From assembly GCF_031656915.1 (NCBI RefSeq), contig NZ_CP134227.1:2914001-2978000 (forward strand): 64,000 bases of DNA. The letters are read 5' to 3'. Positions 11,006-19,245 of the stretch are shown piece after piece; the stretch's first letter is position 1; each line of letters begins with the position of its first letter. The stretch comes from Nocardioides marmorisolisilvae. Lineage in GTDB: Bacteria > Actinomycetota > Actinomycetes > Propionibacteriales > Nocardioidaceae. Under the pieces are notes generated by a model, which searched no databases, had not been told where the DNA came from, and worked only from the letters and a program-made list of their open reading frames with translations. A program made the position numbers and the translations under genes.

Positions 11006-12348
11006 CCGGTCAGCGTAGAGCCGCCGGCCGCGGAGCGTGGCGCGCCCAGCCAGGCCTGACCGCGGGCCCGCAGCCCGAGCACCACCGCGCGGCCCCCCAT
11101 GAACGCGACCGCGAAGGCGACCCACAGCCAGGTCAGCCCGTGGCCCCCGAGAACCACCCAGAGCGCGACCGGTGCGAACACCGCCAGCACCACCACCTGG
11201 GCCGCAGCCAGGTAGCGGTTGTCACCCGCGCCGATCAGGACGCCGTCGAGGACGAAGACCAGGCCGGCGACCGGCTGGGCGATCGCGGCGACCAGCAGGG
11301 CAGGTGCGAGGGCGTGCAGCACCCGGGGGTCGTCGGTGAACAGGCGGCCGAGGACGGTGGCACAGGCGAGCAGCACCAATCCGGTGAGCACTCCGAGCGC
11401 GAGACCCCAGCGAACCAACGCGCCGGTGAGTCGGCGGGTGGCGGTCCAGCGGCGGGCGCCCAGCTCGGTGCCGACCATCGTCTGCGCCGAGATCCCGATC
11501 GCGTCGAGCACGAAGGCCAGGAAGCTCCAGATCGTCAGCGCCAGCTGCATCGCGGCGAGGTCGACCGAGCCGAACCGGGTGGCGCCCCAGGTCATCAGCA
11601 GCAGTGCCGCCCGCAGCGCGAGGGTGCGCACGATCAACGGCACCCCGGCAGTCCCGGCCCGCCGGATCCCGGTCAGGTCCGGGGCGAGTGGCGCGCCGGC
11701 CCGCCGTACGCCGCGGAGCAGGACCACGAGCAGGACCGTCGCGGCCGCGACCTGCGCGATCAGCGACCCGAGTGCGCTTCCGGCGATGCCCAGGCCGTTC
11801 CAGCCGCCGACGCCGTACACCAGCAGGAGGTTGAGGGCGATGTTGGCCAGGTTCGCGGTGACCGCCACCACCAGCGGCGTGCGCAGGTCCTTGACGCCGC
11901 GGAGCACGCCGACCGCGGCGAGCATCACCAGCATCGCCACGACGCCGAGCAGGCTCACGTGCAGGTAGGTCACGGCGTACCCGGCGACCTCGGGAGTGGG
12001 GCCGAACAGGCCCACGATCCGCGGTACCAGCGGCTCGGTGACCAAGGTGATCAGCAGGCCGACTCCCACCGCCAGCCAGACCCCGTCGACACCCTGGGCC
12101 AGGGCACGGGAGGTGCGGCCGGCGCCGATCTCCCGGGCGACCGCCGAGGTGGTCCCGTAGGCCAGGAAGATGCACAGGCTCTGGATCACGCCGAGAATGG
12201 CGACGGCGATGCCCAGGCCGGCCAACTGGGCGGTGCCCAGATGGCCGACGATCGCCGTGTCGGCGAGCAGGAACAGCGGCTCGGTCACCAGCGCGAAGAA
12301 CGCCGCAACGCTGAGGTGCCAGATCTCCCTCCCCCAGCGGTCCGGCAT
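11002..12348 (-). CDS. MATE-family (DinF-like) efflux transporter
   Basis: The 448-residue protein has about twelve membrane helices in two similar halves. It starts with EIWHLSVAAFFALVTEPLFLLADTAIVGHLGTAQLAGLG, the DinF branch of MATE exporters, which use proton or sodium gradients to expel drugs or metabolites. ATG 12348 is chosen over upstream options because TACGCT at 12356-12361 gives a -10 box 7 nt away, indicating a leaderless message. It shares an operon with the small membrane protein. Substrate is unknown. Confidence 0.85.
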   Translation of the reverse strand: MPDRWGREIWHLSVAAFFALVTEPLFLLADTAIVGHLGTAQLAGLGIAVAILGVIQSLCIFLAYGTTSAVAREIGAGRTSRALAQGVDGVWLAVGVGLLITLVTEPLVPRIVGLFGPTPEVAGYAVTYLHVSLLGVVAMLVMLAAVGVLRGVKDLRTPLVVAVTANLANIALNLLLVYGVGGWNGLGIAGSALGSLIAQVAAATVLLVVLLRGVRRAGAPLAPDLTGIRRAGTAGVPLIVRTLALRAALLLMTWGATRFGSVDLAAMQLALTIWSFLAFVLDAIGISAQTMVGTELGARRWTATRRLTGALVRWGLALGVLTGLVLLACATVLGRLFTDDPRVLHALAPALLVAAIAQPVAGLVFVLDGVLIGAGDNRYLAAAQVVVLAVFAPVALWVVLGGHGLTWLWVAFAVAFMGGRAVVLGLRARGQAWLGAPRSAAGGSTLTG

Positions 12349-12393
12349 GGGCCGAAGCGTAGGCCAGCAGCCTCCGATGGGCTGGCCCGCGCC

Positions 12394-12661
12394 TGTGCAT
12401 AACTGCCCTGAGGTTGTGGTTTCAGGTCCGTTGTGAACCTTTGTCGACAAACAGATCGGCCGATCCCAGATGGCGAAACGGGCGCAAGAAAGTTGCCAGA
12501 AAACTTTTGTCCACAGCCGGTGGACGCATGAAACCGCAGGTCAGCGTGGGTTTTGGGGGCGTGGGTCCGATGTAGTCCACAAGAACCTCGCCGGTCGGTG
12601 CACATCTTGCTCGGCGTGTTCCACATGCCACCCAGGGTTATCCACAGGGTCCTGTGGACGG
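12394..12661. promoter_or_regulatory. Cluster of DnaA boxes upstream of dnaB
   Basis: The 436-bp gene-free region 12349-12784 holds seven DnaA-box-like 9-mers. TTGTCCACA (12507-12515) and TTATCCACA (12638-12646) match actinobacterial and E. coli consensus exactly. TAGTCCACA (12573-12581), TTGTCGACA (12441-12449, within a 12-bp palindrome), TGTTCCACA (12617-12625), and on the minus strand TTATGCACA (12394-12402) and CCGTCCACA (12653-12661) differ at one or two positions. The stretch 12485-12510 is AT-richer than its surroundings. This could regulate dnaB, titrate DnaA, or be part of an origin; dnaA and dnaN are not in the window. Confidence 0.75.
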
Positions 12662-12784
12662 CGGGCTGTGCGGACCTCGGGTCGGGGGCCTAACCTCACT
12701 CGGTCCGGTGCGGGTCGGCGCGGTTTCCGGGGGTGGCCATCCCTACCGTGCGAGCCAGGACGAGACGCAGGAGAGTGGGGGCGG

Positions 12785-14191
12785 ATGAGCATCTCGGAGG
12801 CCGGGTTCGAGACGTCGGCGGGCGACTACTTCACCATGCCGGGGCACGGGTCGGAGGGTGGCAACCAGGAGGCCTGGTCGGGGCGGATGCCGCCGCAGGA
12901 TCCGGACGCCGAGCAGTCGGTGCTCGGGTCGATGCTGATCTCGAAGGACGCGATCGCCGACGTCAACGAGCAGGTCAAGGGCACGGACTTCTACAAGCCC
13001 GCGCACGAGACGATCTACGACGCGATCATCGACCTCTACGGCCGCGGCGAGCCGGCCGACCCGGTGACGGTCGTGGCCGAGCTGCAGCGTCGTGGCGAGC
13101 TGCAGCGCGTCGGTGGTGCGACGTACCTGCACACCCTGTCGGCGAGCGTGCCGATCGCCGCGAACGCCGCCTACTACGCCGCGATCGTGCGCGAGAAGGC
13201 GATCCTGCGTCGACTGGTCGACGCGGGCACCAAGATCGCGCAGATGGGGTACGCCGGCGAGGGCGACGTCGATGACACCGTCGACCGGGCCCAGGCCGAG
13301 ATCTACCAGATCACCGAGAAGCGGCAGAGCGAGGACTATGCGCCGCTCAGCGACATCATGGAGGGCACCCTCGACGAGATCGAGGCGATCTCCAACCATG
13401 ACGGCAGCCTGCGCGGCGTCCCCACCGGCTTCGCCGACCTCGACGAGCTGACCAACGGGCTGCAGCCGGGCCAGATGGTCATCGTCGCCGGCCGACCCGG
13501 CATGGGCAAGTCCACCCTCGGCCTGGACTTCTGCCGATCGGCGTCGATCCACAACAACCTGGCCTCGGTGATCTTCAGCCTCGAGATGGGGCGCTCCGAG
13601 ATCACCATGCGGCTGCTCTCCGCCGAGGCGAAGGTGCCGTTGAACCACATCCGCAACGGGCCGATGTCCGACGAGGACTGGACCAAGCTCGCCCGCAAGA
13701 TGGGCGAGGTGTCCAGCGCGCCGATGTTCATCGACGACTCGCCGAACATGACGATGATGGAGATCCGGGCCAAGGCCCGGCGGCTCAAGCAGCGCCACGA
13801 CCTGCGGCTCATCGTGATCGACTATCTGCAGCTGATGAGCTCGGGCAAGAAGGTCGAGTCCCGTCAGGTCGAGGTCTCGGAGTTCTCCCGCCAGATCAAG
13901 CTGCTCGCCAAGGAGCTCGAGGTCCCGATCGTTGCGCTCGCCCAGCTCAACCGCGGCTCCGAGCAGCGCTCGGACAAGAAGCCGATGGTCTCCGACCTGC
14001 GCGAGTCCGGCAGCCTGGAGCAGGACGCCGACATCGTGATGCTGGTGCACCGCGACGACGTCTACGAGCGCGAGTCCACCCGGCCCGGCGAGGCCGACAT
14101 CATCATCGGCAAGCACCGCAACGGCCCGACCCGCGACGTCACCGTGCTCTTCCAGGGCCACTACTCACGCTTCGTGGACATGGCCCACTGA
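12785..14191 (+). CDS. dnaB: Replicative DNA helicase DnaB
   Basis: The 468-residue hexameric helicase unwinds DNA at the fork. The N-terminal domain begins around PPQDPDAEQSVLGSMLIS, the RecA-like domain has Walker A GRPGMGKST and Walker B LIVIDYLQLM, and the end shows IIGKHRNGPTRDVTVLF. No intein interrupts it, unlike in some mycobacteria. The ATG has GCAGGAGAG upstream. The upstream DnaA-box cluster suggests control by DnaA. The last 130 or so bases and the sequence just after the stop occur again, diverged, at about 23653-23811, so the 3' end may be an integration site. Confidence 0.95.
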   Translation: MSISEAGFETSAGDYFTMPGHGSEGGNQEAWSGRMPPQDPDAEQSVLGSMLISKDAIADVNEQVKGTDFYKPAHETIYDAIIDLYGRGEPADPVTVVAELQRRGELQRVGGATYLHTLSASVPIAANAAYYAAIVREKAILRRLVDAGTKIAQMGYAGEGDVDDTVDRAQAEIYQITEKRQSEDYAPLSDIMEGTLDEIEAISNHDGSLRGVPTGFADLDELTNGLQPGQMVIVAGRPGMGKSTLGLDFCRSASIHNNLASVIFSLEMGRSEITMRLLSAEAKVPLNHIRNGPMSDEDWTKLARKMGEVSSAPMFIDDSPNMTMMEIRAKARRLKQRHDLRLIVIDYLQLMSSGKKVESRQVEVSEFSRQIKLLAKELEVPIVALAQLNRGSEQRSDKKPMVSDLRESGSLEQDADIVMLVHRDDVYERESTRPGEADIIIGKHRNGPTRDVTVLFQGHYSRFVDMAH

Positions 14192-14308
14192 GTGCTCGTT
14201 TGTTGTCGAGATGCAGCGAGCTTTTCCAAACGCGCCGGCTCTCCCATCGCGGCGCGCGGAGAGGCGCCATCCATGAACAGGACCGGACACCCCGACGGGA
14301 TGTGAGGT

Positions 14309-15211
14309 TCAGTTCCAGAGCGTGAGCTTGTCCGGGTTCATCATCAGACGCACATCGGTCACGAGCCCGGCAACGACGTCGAGGGTGACGACGCCGATGA
14401 TCCGGCCGTCGTCCCAGAGTGCGAACCCGAGCCCGTCGGGGGTCTCCTGGTCCAGAACCACGGCCGTCGGATTCTTCTGCAGCGCGCCGAACAGGAATCG
14501 AGCCACCTTGTCCGCGCCGACGACCGGGTTGCGTGCCGCCGTGACGATGCCGCCGCCATCGGAGCGAAGCACCACGTCCGGGTCGAGCACAGTGATGAGA
14601 CTGGCGATGTCGCCTGTCCGAGCCGCCGCGGCGAACGCTCTGACCACCTCGTCGTGCTCGGCACGCGATACGCGACGGCTTCGGCTCTGTTGCACACGCC
14701 GGCGGGCCGAGGTGGCGAGCTGCCGACATGCCGCAGGGGTGCGGCCGACGATCTCGGCGATCTCGGCGAAGGGCATCGCGAACACGTCGTGCAGGACGAA
14801 CGAGACCCGCTCGGCCGCTGTCATGGCCTCCAGCACGACGAGCAGAGCGGTGCTGATCGACTCGTCGAGCGTGACGCGTTCGAGCGGGTCTTCGCCGGCG
14901 TCCGGCGCAGCAGGGAACGCGTAGGCCGGGACCGGCTCTGGAAGCCACGGGCCGACGTATCGCTCGCGCCGGTGTCGCGCGGAATCGAGGACGTTCAGGC
15001 AGACGCGGCTGGCGACGCGGGTCAGCCAGGCTCGTGGCACCTCGATCGCATCACGTTCCTCCTCGCTGAGCCGGTACCACCGGATGTAGGTCTCCTGCAC
15101 CGCGTCCTCGGCCTCGGCGACGGTGCCGAGCATCCTGAACGCAAGGGAGATCAGATGTCGTCGTTCGCCCAGCACCTCGGCATGCAGCGCGTCACGTTCT
15201 TCGGGGGTCAT
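14309..15211 (-). CDS. SigJ-type ECF RNA polymerase sigma factor with SnoaL-like C-terminal domain
   Basis: The 300-residue protein has sigma region 2 (LISLAFRMLGTVAEAEDAVQETYIRWY) and region 4 (SFVLHDVFAMPFAEIAEIVGRTPAACRQLATSARRRV), followed by a roughly 110-residue SnoaL/NTF2-like domain, the layout of the ECF41/SigJ group in which the C-terminal domain tunes activity instead of a separate anti-sigma factor. Members often regulate an adjacent COE or NAD(P)-dependent oxidoreductase; here an NAD(P)-binding protein is divergent. A GAAAGGAGGA Shine-Dalgarno precedes ATG 15211. It is the first gene of the segment bounded by the dnaB 3' repeats. Confidence 0.9.
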   Translation of the reverse strand: MTPEERDALHAEVLGERRHLISLAFRMLGTVAEAEDAVQETYIRWYRLSEEERDAIEVPRAWLTRVASRVCLNVLDSARHRRERYVGPWLPEPVPAYAFPAAPDAGEDPLERVTLDESISTALLVVLEAMTAAERVSFVLHDVFAMPFAEIAEIVGRTPAACRQLATSARRRVQQSRSRRVSRAEHDEVVRAFAAAARTGDIASLITVLDPDVVLRSDGGGIVTAARNPVVGADKVARFLFGALQKNPTAVVLDQETPDGLGFALWDDGRIIGVVTLDVVAGLVTDVRLMMNPDKLTLWN

Positions 15212-15253
15212 CGCGTCCTCCTTTCGACTGTCTGACCGGGCTGCTGACCGATG

Positions 15254-15273
15254 TGTGAGGCAGAAACCTCACA
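15254..15273. promoter_or_regulatory. Inverted repeat in the SigJ divergent promoter region
   Basis: TGTGAGG-N6-CCTCACA is a perfect 7-bp inverted repeat between the divergent sigma factor and NAD(P)-binding genes, with another CCTCAC copy about 45 bp further right. Position fits an operator or an ECF promoter element, but no factor can be named. Confidence 0.45.
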
Positions 15274-15370
15274 TCCGGGTCGCCTGCGCTGTCCTGGAGG
15301 GTATGAACGCAAAGCCTCACTCCCATCCTCTCCCGCTCCCGAAGCACGCTGAGGTCGCGAAGGTGACACG

Positions 15371-16117
15371 ATGAAGATCGTCGTCGCCGGTGCGACCGGC
15401 TCCCTGGGAACACGGGTCGTCGAGGCGGTTCGCGCCGCCGGTCACGAGCCGGTGTCAATCAGCCGAGAGACAGGCGTCGACCTCATCAGCGGCGCCGGAC
15501 TCACGGAAGCACTGCGGGGCGCGACGGCGGTCATCGACGCGTCCGCGACGAGCAGCACCTCCACGAAGGCATCCATCGACTTCTTCACGACCGTGACGCG
15601 GAACCTGCTGGCCGCCGAGCGTGCCTCGGGGGTGCCCCATCACGTCGCGATCTCCATCATCGGCGCGGCGAAGGTCAACGCGAACTACTACGCGGGCAAG
15701 GCTGCTCAGGAGGCGATCCTGCAAGCAGAGCCGGGAGGCTGGTCGCTGCTGCGCACGACACAGTTCCACGAGTTCGCCAGGCAGCTCGTGGCTCACGGCA
15801 AGCTCGGCCCGCTCCAAGGTGTGCCGAAGATGCGGTCGCAGCCGATCGCCGCCGCCGAGGTCGCCGCCGAGCTCGTCGCCATCGCCTCTGGCGATCCTCG
15901 CGGGATCGAGCCCGAGCTCGCGGGACCGCAGGAGGAGAGGATGGCCGACCTGGTACGGCGATACCTTGCCGCGCCGGGCAGGCGCCGGCCGGTCCTCGAG
16001 GTCTCGATCCCCGGAGACTGGGGCCGTGGCATGCGGGACGGCTCCTTGCTGCCGAAGGCGGGGACGCGTCTTGGACGGCAGACCTTCGATGAATGGCTCG
16101 TCACGCAGACCCGCTGA
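15371..16117 (+). CDS. NAD(P)-binding Rossmann protein, NmrA/atypical SDR type
   Basis: The 248-residue protein begins MKIVVAGATGSLGTRVVEAV, a Rossmann GxxGxxG dinucleotide site, and then resembles atypical short-chain dehydrogenases of the NmrA/SDR5 type (HHVAISIIGAAKVNANYYAGKAAQEAIL, with YxxxK). It is divergent from the SigJ-type sigma factor, which commonly controls such a neighbour. GAAGGTG lies upstream of the ATG. The substrate is unknown. Confidence 0.8.
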   Translation: MKIVVAGATGSLGTRVVEAVRAAGHEPVSISRETGVDLISGAGLTEALRGATAVIDASATSSTSTKASIDFFTTVTRNLLAAERASGVPHHVAISIIGAAKVNANYYAGKAAQEAILQAEPGGWSLLRTTQFHEFARQLVAHGKLGPLQGVPKMRSQPIAAAEVAAELVAIASGDPRGIEPELAGPQEERMADLVRRYLAAPGRRRPVLEVSIPGDWGRGMRDGSLLPKAGTRLGRQTFDEWLVTQTR

Positions 16118-16180
16118 CCTCGCATCACCGCAAGGTCAGTGCATCTGACGCCTCAGACCTCAGAGGAGAATGGACAACCA

Positions 16181-17005
16181 ATGCGCATCTTCCTCGCCGG
16201 CGGCTCCGGCGTCATCGGAAGCAGACTGATCCCGGTTCTTGCCGAGGCGGGACATGACGTCACCGCGACGACGCGTCGCGCGGAGAACATCGACTACATC
16301 CGAGATCGAGGCGCCCGACCCGTCGTGGTCGACGTCTACGACGCCCCCCACCTGACAGTCGCTGTGGCGGACGCCGCGCCGGACCTCATCCTGCACGAGC
16401 TGACCGACCTGAACGACTTCGACACCGAGGCCAACGCCCGGCTCCGACGTGCGGGCACCGCGAACCTGGTTGCCGCGGCACAGGCCGCTGACGTGGGTCG
16501 CATGATGGTCCAGAGCATCGCGTGGGCCTATGAAGACGGCAGCACGCCGGCCGTCGAGGACGACCCGATTCAGGCTGGCTCGCCGATCGAGGTGATGGAA
16601 GACCTCGTGTGTCGCCTTCCCCACGCGACCGTGCTCCGCTACGGCATGCTCTACGGACCGGACACGTGGTACGCACCGGGCGCCCGCATGGCAAACGCCG
16701 TCACAGCCGGACTTGTCCCTGCCACCCCAGCGATCACCTCGTTCGTCCACATCGACGATGTGATCGTCGCGACCGTCCAGGCCATCGACTGGCCAGATGG
16801 GGCCTACAACGTCGTCGATGACGAGCCAGCGCCCGCCACCGAATGGCTCCCCGCATACGCCACCGGTCTCGGCGCCCCCGCGCCGACGATCGGGGAAGTG
16901 CCCGAAGGTGCTCCACTGGGCCGTGGGGCCTCCAACACGAAGGCCCGCTCGGCCGGCTGGACACCGATGTACCCGACCTGGCGCGAGGGCTTCCCTCGTG
17001 CTTGA
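16181..17005 (+). CDS. NAD-dependent epimerase/dehydratase family protein
   Basis: The 274-residue protein begins MRIFLAGGSGVIGSRLIPVLAEAGHDVTATTR, an extended-SDR Rossmann fold, with YGMLYGPDTWY in the substrate half and FVHIDDVIVAT near the end. An AGAGGAG Shine-Dalgarno lies about 12 nt before the ATG. It follows the NmrA-type gene by 63 bp and precedes a DUF4345-like gene, forming a likely operon under the sigma factor. The actual sugar or other substrate cannot be inferred. Confidence 0.8.
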   Translation: MRIFLAGGSGVIGSRLIPVLAEAGHDVTATTRRAENIDYIRDRGARPVVVDVYDAPHLTVAVADAAPDLILHELTDLNDFDTEANARLRRAGTANLVAAAQAADVGRMMVQSIAWAYEDGSTPAVEDDPIQAGSPIEVMEDLVCRLPHATVLRYGMLYGPDTWYAPGARMANAVTAGLVPATPAITSFVHIDDVIVATVQAIDWPDGAYNVVDDEPAPATEWLPAYATGLGAPAPTIGEVPEGAPLGRGASNTKARSAGWTPMYPTWREGFPRA

Positions 17006-17098
17006 CGTGCAGGAGTGCGGGAGCACCCGCGCACGACGCGGAGCCCGGCGGAGCGCGTTCGGACTGACCGCGCCGCCCAGATCGAAGGACAAACCCCA

Positions 17099-17536
17099 AT
17101 GACCGTCTTCATCCGAATCGGACTCGCCATCTTGTTCCTCGACGAACTCGTGGTCGGCGCGTGGAACGCGATCTCTCCTGAGACCTTCTACCGCTACTTC
17201 CCAACCGTCGACCTGACCCCGCCGTTCAGTGAGCACTACGCCCGAGACTTCGGCGGCGCGACCCTCGGCATCGCGCTCCTGCTCGGCGTCGCCATGGTCA
17301 AGCCGAAGGCACACTTCGTCACCCCCGCGGCGCTGGCCTACTCGTTCTTCGCCGTGCCGCATTTCTTCTTCCACGTCGCGCATCTCCAGGGCGCCACCGT
17401 CGGTGAGGCCGTCGCTCTCACCGCCGCGAACGCCTCGGTCGCCTTGCTCGGCATCGCGATCATCCTTGTCACGATTGCGCGCGACCGGCGCATGGCCCAG
17501 CAGCAGACGAGAGCCGCGCCGCACCCGACCTACTGA
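17099..17536 (+). CDS. Small four-helix membrane protein, DUF4345-like
   Basis: The 145-residue protein begins MTVFIRIGLAILFLDELVVGAWNAISPETFYRYFPTV and has four predicted helices with a conserved YARDFGGATLGIALLL segment, the pattern of the DUF4345/YndG-type membrane proteins. These often accompany SigJ-type sigma factors and NAD(P) oxidoreductases. Start is the internal ATG 17099, because upstream residues are charged and look non-coding. No function is known. Confidence 0.7.
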   Translation: MTVFIRIGLAILFLDELVVGAWNAISPETFYRYFPTVDLTPPFSEHYARDFGGATLGIALLLGVAMVKPKAHFVTPAALAYSFFAVPHFFFHVAHLQGATVGEAVALTAANASVALLGIAIILVTIARDRRMAQQQTRAAPHPTY

Positions 17537-17553
17537 CAGCGAGGAGTCACGAC

Positions 17554-17652
17554 ATGGCCAGGATGGTCGTCGGAGTAGGCGCTTCGGAGGTTCAGATTGC
17601 CTCGTGGCGCGGCTGCGGACCCACTTCGCCGCCCGCGCTCGGGCTGAACTGA
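17554..17652 (+). pseudogene. Possible truncated ORF (32 codons)
   Basis: After a GAGGAG Shine-Dalgarno an ATG opens a 32-residue frame (MARMVVGVGASEVQIASWRG) that stops immediately before the opposing TetR gene. The good ribosome binding site with an abrupt end suggests the 5' remnant of a lost gene in the preceding operon, perhaps cut when the TetR cassette arrived. It could also be a chance frame. Confidence 0.35.
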
Positions 17653-17656
17653 CCCG

Positions 17657-18301
17657 CTACCGGTTCGACTTCGCCCGCCGGGCAGGTGCCGACGCGAGCA
17701 GCACCGGCATCAGCTCACGGACCTGGGTCCGCAGGTCGTCGAGCACGCCCTCGCGCTCGCACAGGTAGCCGAGGAGTGCCTGCTGGAACAGTCCGTCGAG
17801 CAGGCCATAGGTGACGCGCGGGGTCATCGCGGCGGGCCGCCCGGCGAGCTCGGCGTACGTCGACACGACCCGCCAGACCATGTCCTCAAGCGTCTGGTCG
17901 ATCTGGAGCACGGCCTCGCGCAGGCTGTTCTCGAACATGCTCTGGGAGCGCAGGTCGTACCAGAGCCGGTGCATCGGCGCCTCGTCCACGATCGTCTCGA
18001 CCAGCTTGTCTGCGAACGCCTCGACCAGGCCGTCGGGCGTGGTCGCGTCGGCGACGACGCCGTCGTAGCGGTGCACGCAGGTCGCCTTGTACTGGCGCAC
18101 GCAGTAGACGATCAGCTCGAGCTTGTCGTGGAAGTAGTAGTGGACGACGCCATGTGAGAACTCGGAGTTGTTGGCGATCTCGCGCAGGCTCGCGCGGGCG
18201 TAGCCAAGCTCACCGAGGGTGCGCAGGGCCGAATCGGCCAAGGCGCGGCGCCGCTCGTCGTGCTTGTCGGCGGGCGAGCGACGCGAGGTCGCTGTCGTCA
18301 T
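17657..18301 (-). CDS. TetR/AcrR-family transcriptional repressor
   Basis: The 214-residue protein has an N-terminal HTH (TLGELGYARASLREIANNSEFSHGVVHYYFHDKLEL) and an alpha-helical ligand domain. ATG 18301 is chosen because TAGGGT lies 8 nt upstream at 18310-18315 and the residues further upstream read through the operator region. It is divergent from the SDR / saccharopine-dehydrogenase-like / acyl-CoA ligase genes and two palindromes lie between, so it most likely represses that operon and itself. The inducer may be an acyl-CoA. Confidence 0.85.
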   Translation of the reverse strand: MTTATSRRSPADKHDERRRALADSALRTLGELGYARASLREIANNSEFSHGVVHYYFHDKLELIVYCVRQYKATCVHRYDGVVADATTPDGLVEAFADKLVETIVDEAPMHRLWYDLRSQSMFENSLREAVLQIDQTLEDMVWRVVSTYAELAGRPAAMTPRVTYGLLDGLFQQALLGYLCEREGVLDDLRTQVRELMPVLLASAPARRAKSNR

Positions 18302-18333
18302 GAGGCCCGACCCTACCGCCTCTGCTGCGGATC

Positions 18334-18394
18334 TCTGGACGAACGTCCAGATTTTTCTTGACGATTGTCCAGAGAAGTCTTGACAGTCGTCAAG
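18334..18394. promoter_or_regulatory. Two palindromic operators in the TetR divergent region
   Basis: TCTGGACGAACGTCCAGA (18334-18351) has 8-bp arms and CTTGACAGTCGTCAAG (18379-18394) has 6-bp arms with a 4-bp centre. Between them lies TTGACGATTGTCCAGAG, a mixed copy of both half-sites. This is a typical layout for a TetR autoregulatory site covering both divergent promoters. Confidence 0.7.
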
Positions 18395-18456
18395 GAAGCC
18401 GATTGTGTGGCCCACGTCACCGCGTACCACTCACGCCGACGAAGGAGTCGCACACC

Positions 18457-19245
18457 ATGACCGAAGCAGAGCTCTCCGGGCGCACGGCGCTCGTGACCGG
18501 AGGTGCCCAGGGCCTGGGCCGGAAGTTCGCCGAGCATCTCGCCGCGGCCGGTGCCACCGTCGTGATCGCCGACCTGCAGGACACCAAGGGCAAGGAGGCC
18601 GCCGAGGCGGTCGGCGGCCACTACGTCCACCTCGACGTCACCGAGGACGCCTCATGGGCGGCCGCCGTCGCCGGCGCGGTCGAGGAGACCGGTGGCCTCG
18701 ACGTCCTCGTCAACAACGCCGGCATCGAGATCGCCAGCCTCTTCGTCGACCTCGACCCGGACGTCGTCCGGCGGATCCTCGACGTCAACGTCGTGGGCAC
18801 CTCGCTCGGCATCAAGCACGCCTTCCGAACGATGGGCCCGGGCGGTCCGGCCGGCAAGGGCGGCGTCGTCATCAACATCGCCTCCGTCGCTGCCACCATC
18901 GCGTTCCCCGCACTGTCGGCGTACTCAGCGTCGAAGTCGGCGGTCGACCGGCTCACCCGGGTCGCCGCAATGGAGAGCGGCAAGCTCGGGCTCGGCGTCC
19001 GGGTCAACTGCGTCTACCCCGGCCTGGTCCCCAACGAGATGGGTGCCGGCCTGGCCAACGAGATGACCACGCTCGGCCTGTTCCCCTCGGCCGAGGAGGC
19101 GGTGGCCGGCGTCGTCGCCCTGACCCCGTCGGGTCGGCTGGCCACCGAGGATGAGATCGCCGACGCGGTCACCTTCCTGGCCTCCGACCGCGCCCAGTTC
19201 GTCAACGGCGCCGGCCTGCCGGTCGACGGCGGGATGGGGATGTGA
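18457..19245 (+). CDS. Short-chain dehydrogenase/reductase (classical SDR)
   Basis: The 262-residue enzyme has TGGAQGLG for NAD(P) binding, NNAG, and the catalytic YSASK, as in classical SDRs. It resembles 3-oxoacyl or hydroxysteroid dehydrogenases. The ATG follows a GAAGGAG Shine-Dalgarno at 18441-18447. The stop overlaps the next start by GTGA, so translation is coupled. With the acyl-CoA ligase downstream it probably belongs to a lipid or steroid-like carbon catabolic path under TetR control; the substrate is not identifiable. Confidence 0.85.
   Translation: MTEAELSGRTALVTGGAQGLGRKFAEHLAAAGATVVIADLQDTKGKEAAEAVGGHYVHLDVTEDASWAAAVAGAVEETGGLDVLVNNAGIEIASLFVDLDPDVVRRILDVNVVGTSLGIKHAFRTMGPGGPAGKGGVVINIASVAATIAFPALSAYSASKSAVDRLTRVAAMESGKLGLGVRVNCVYPGLVPNEMGAGLANEMTTLGLFPSAEEAVAGVVALTPSGRLATEDEIADAVTFLASDRAQFVNGAGLPVDGGMGM

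Noticed and set aside
12349-12784. Chromosomal origin oriC
   Set aside because: DnaA boxes are present, but dnaA, dnaN, and a clear long AT-rich unwinding region are not seen in the window. Kept only as a DnaA-box cluster.
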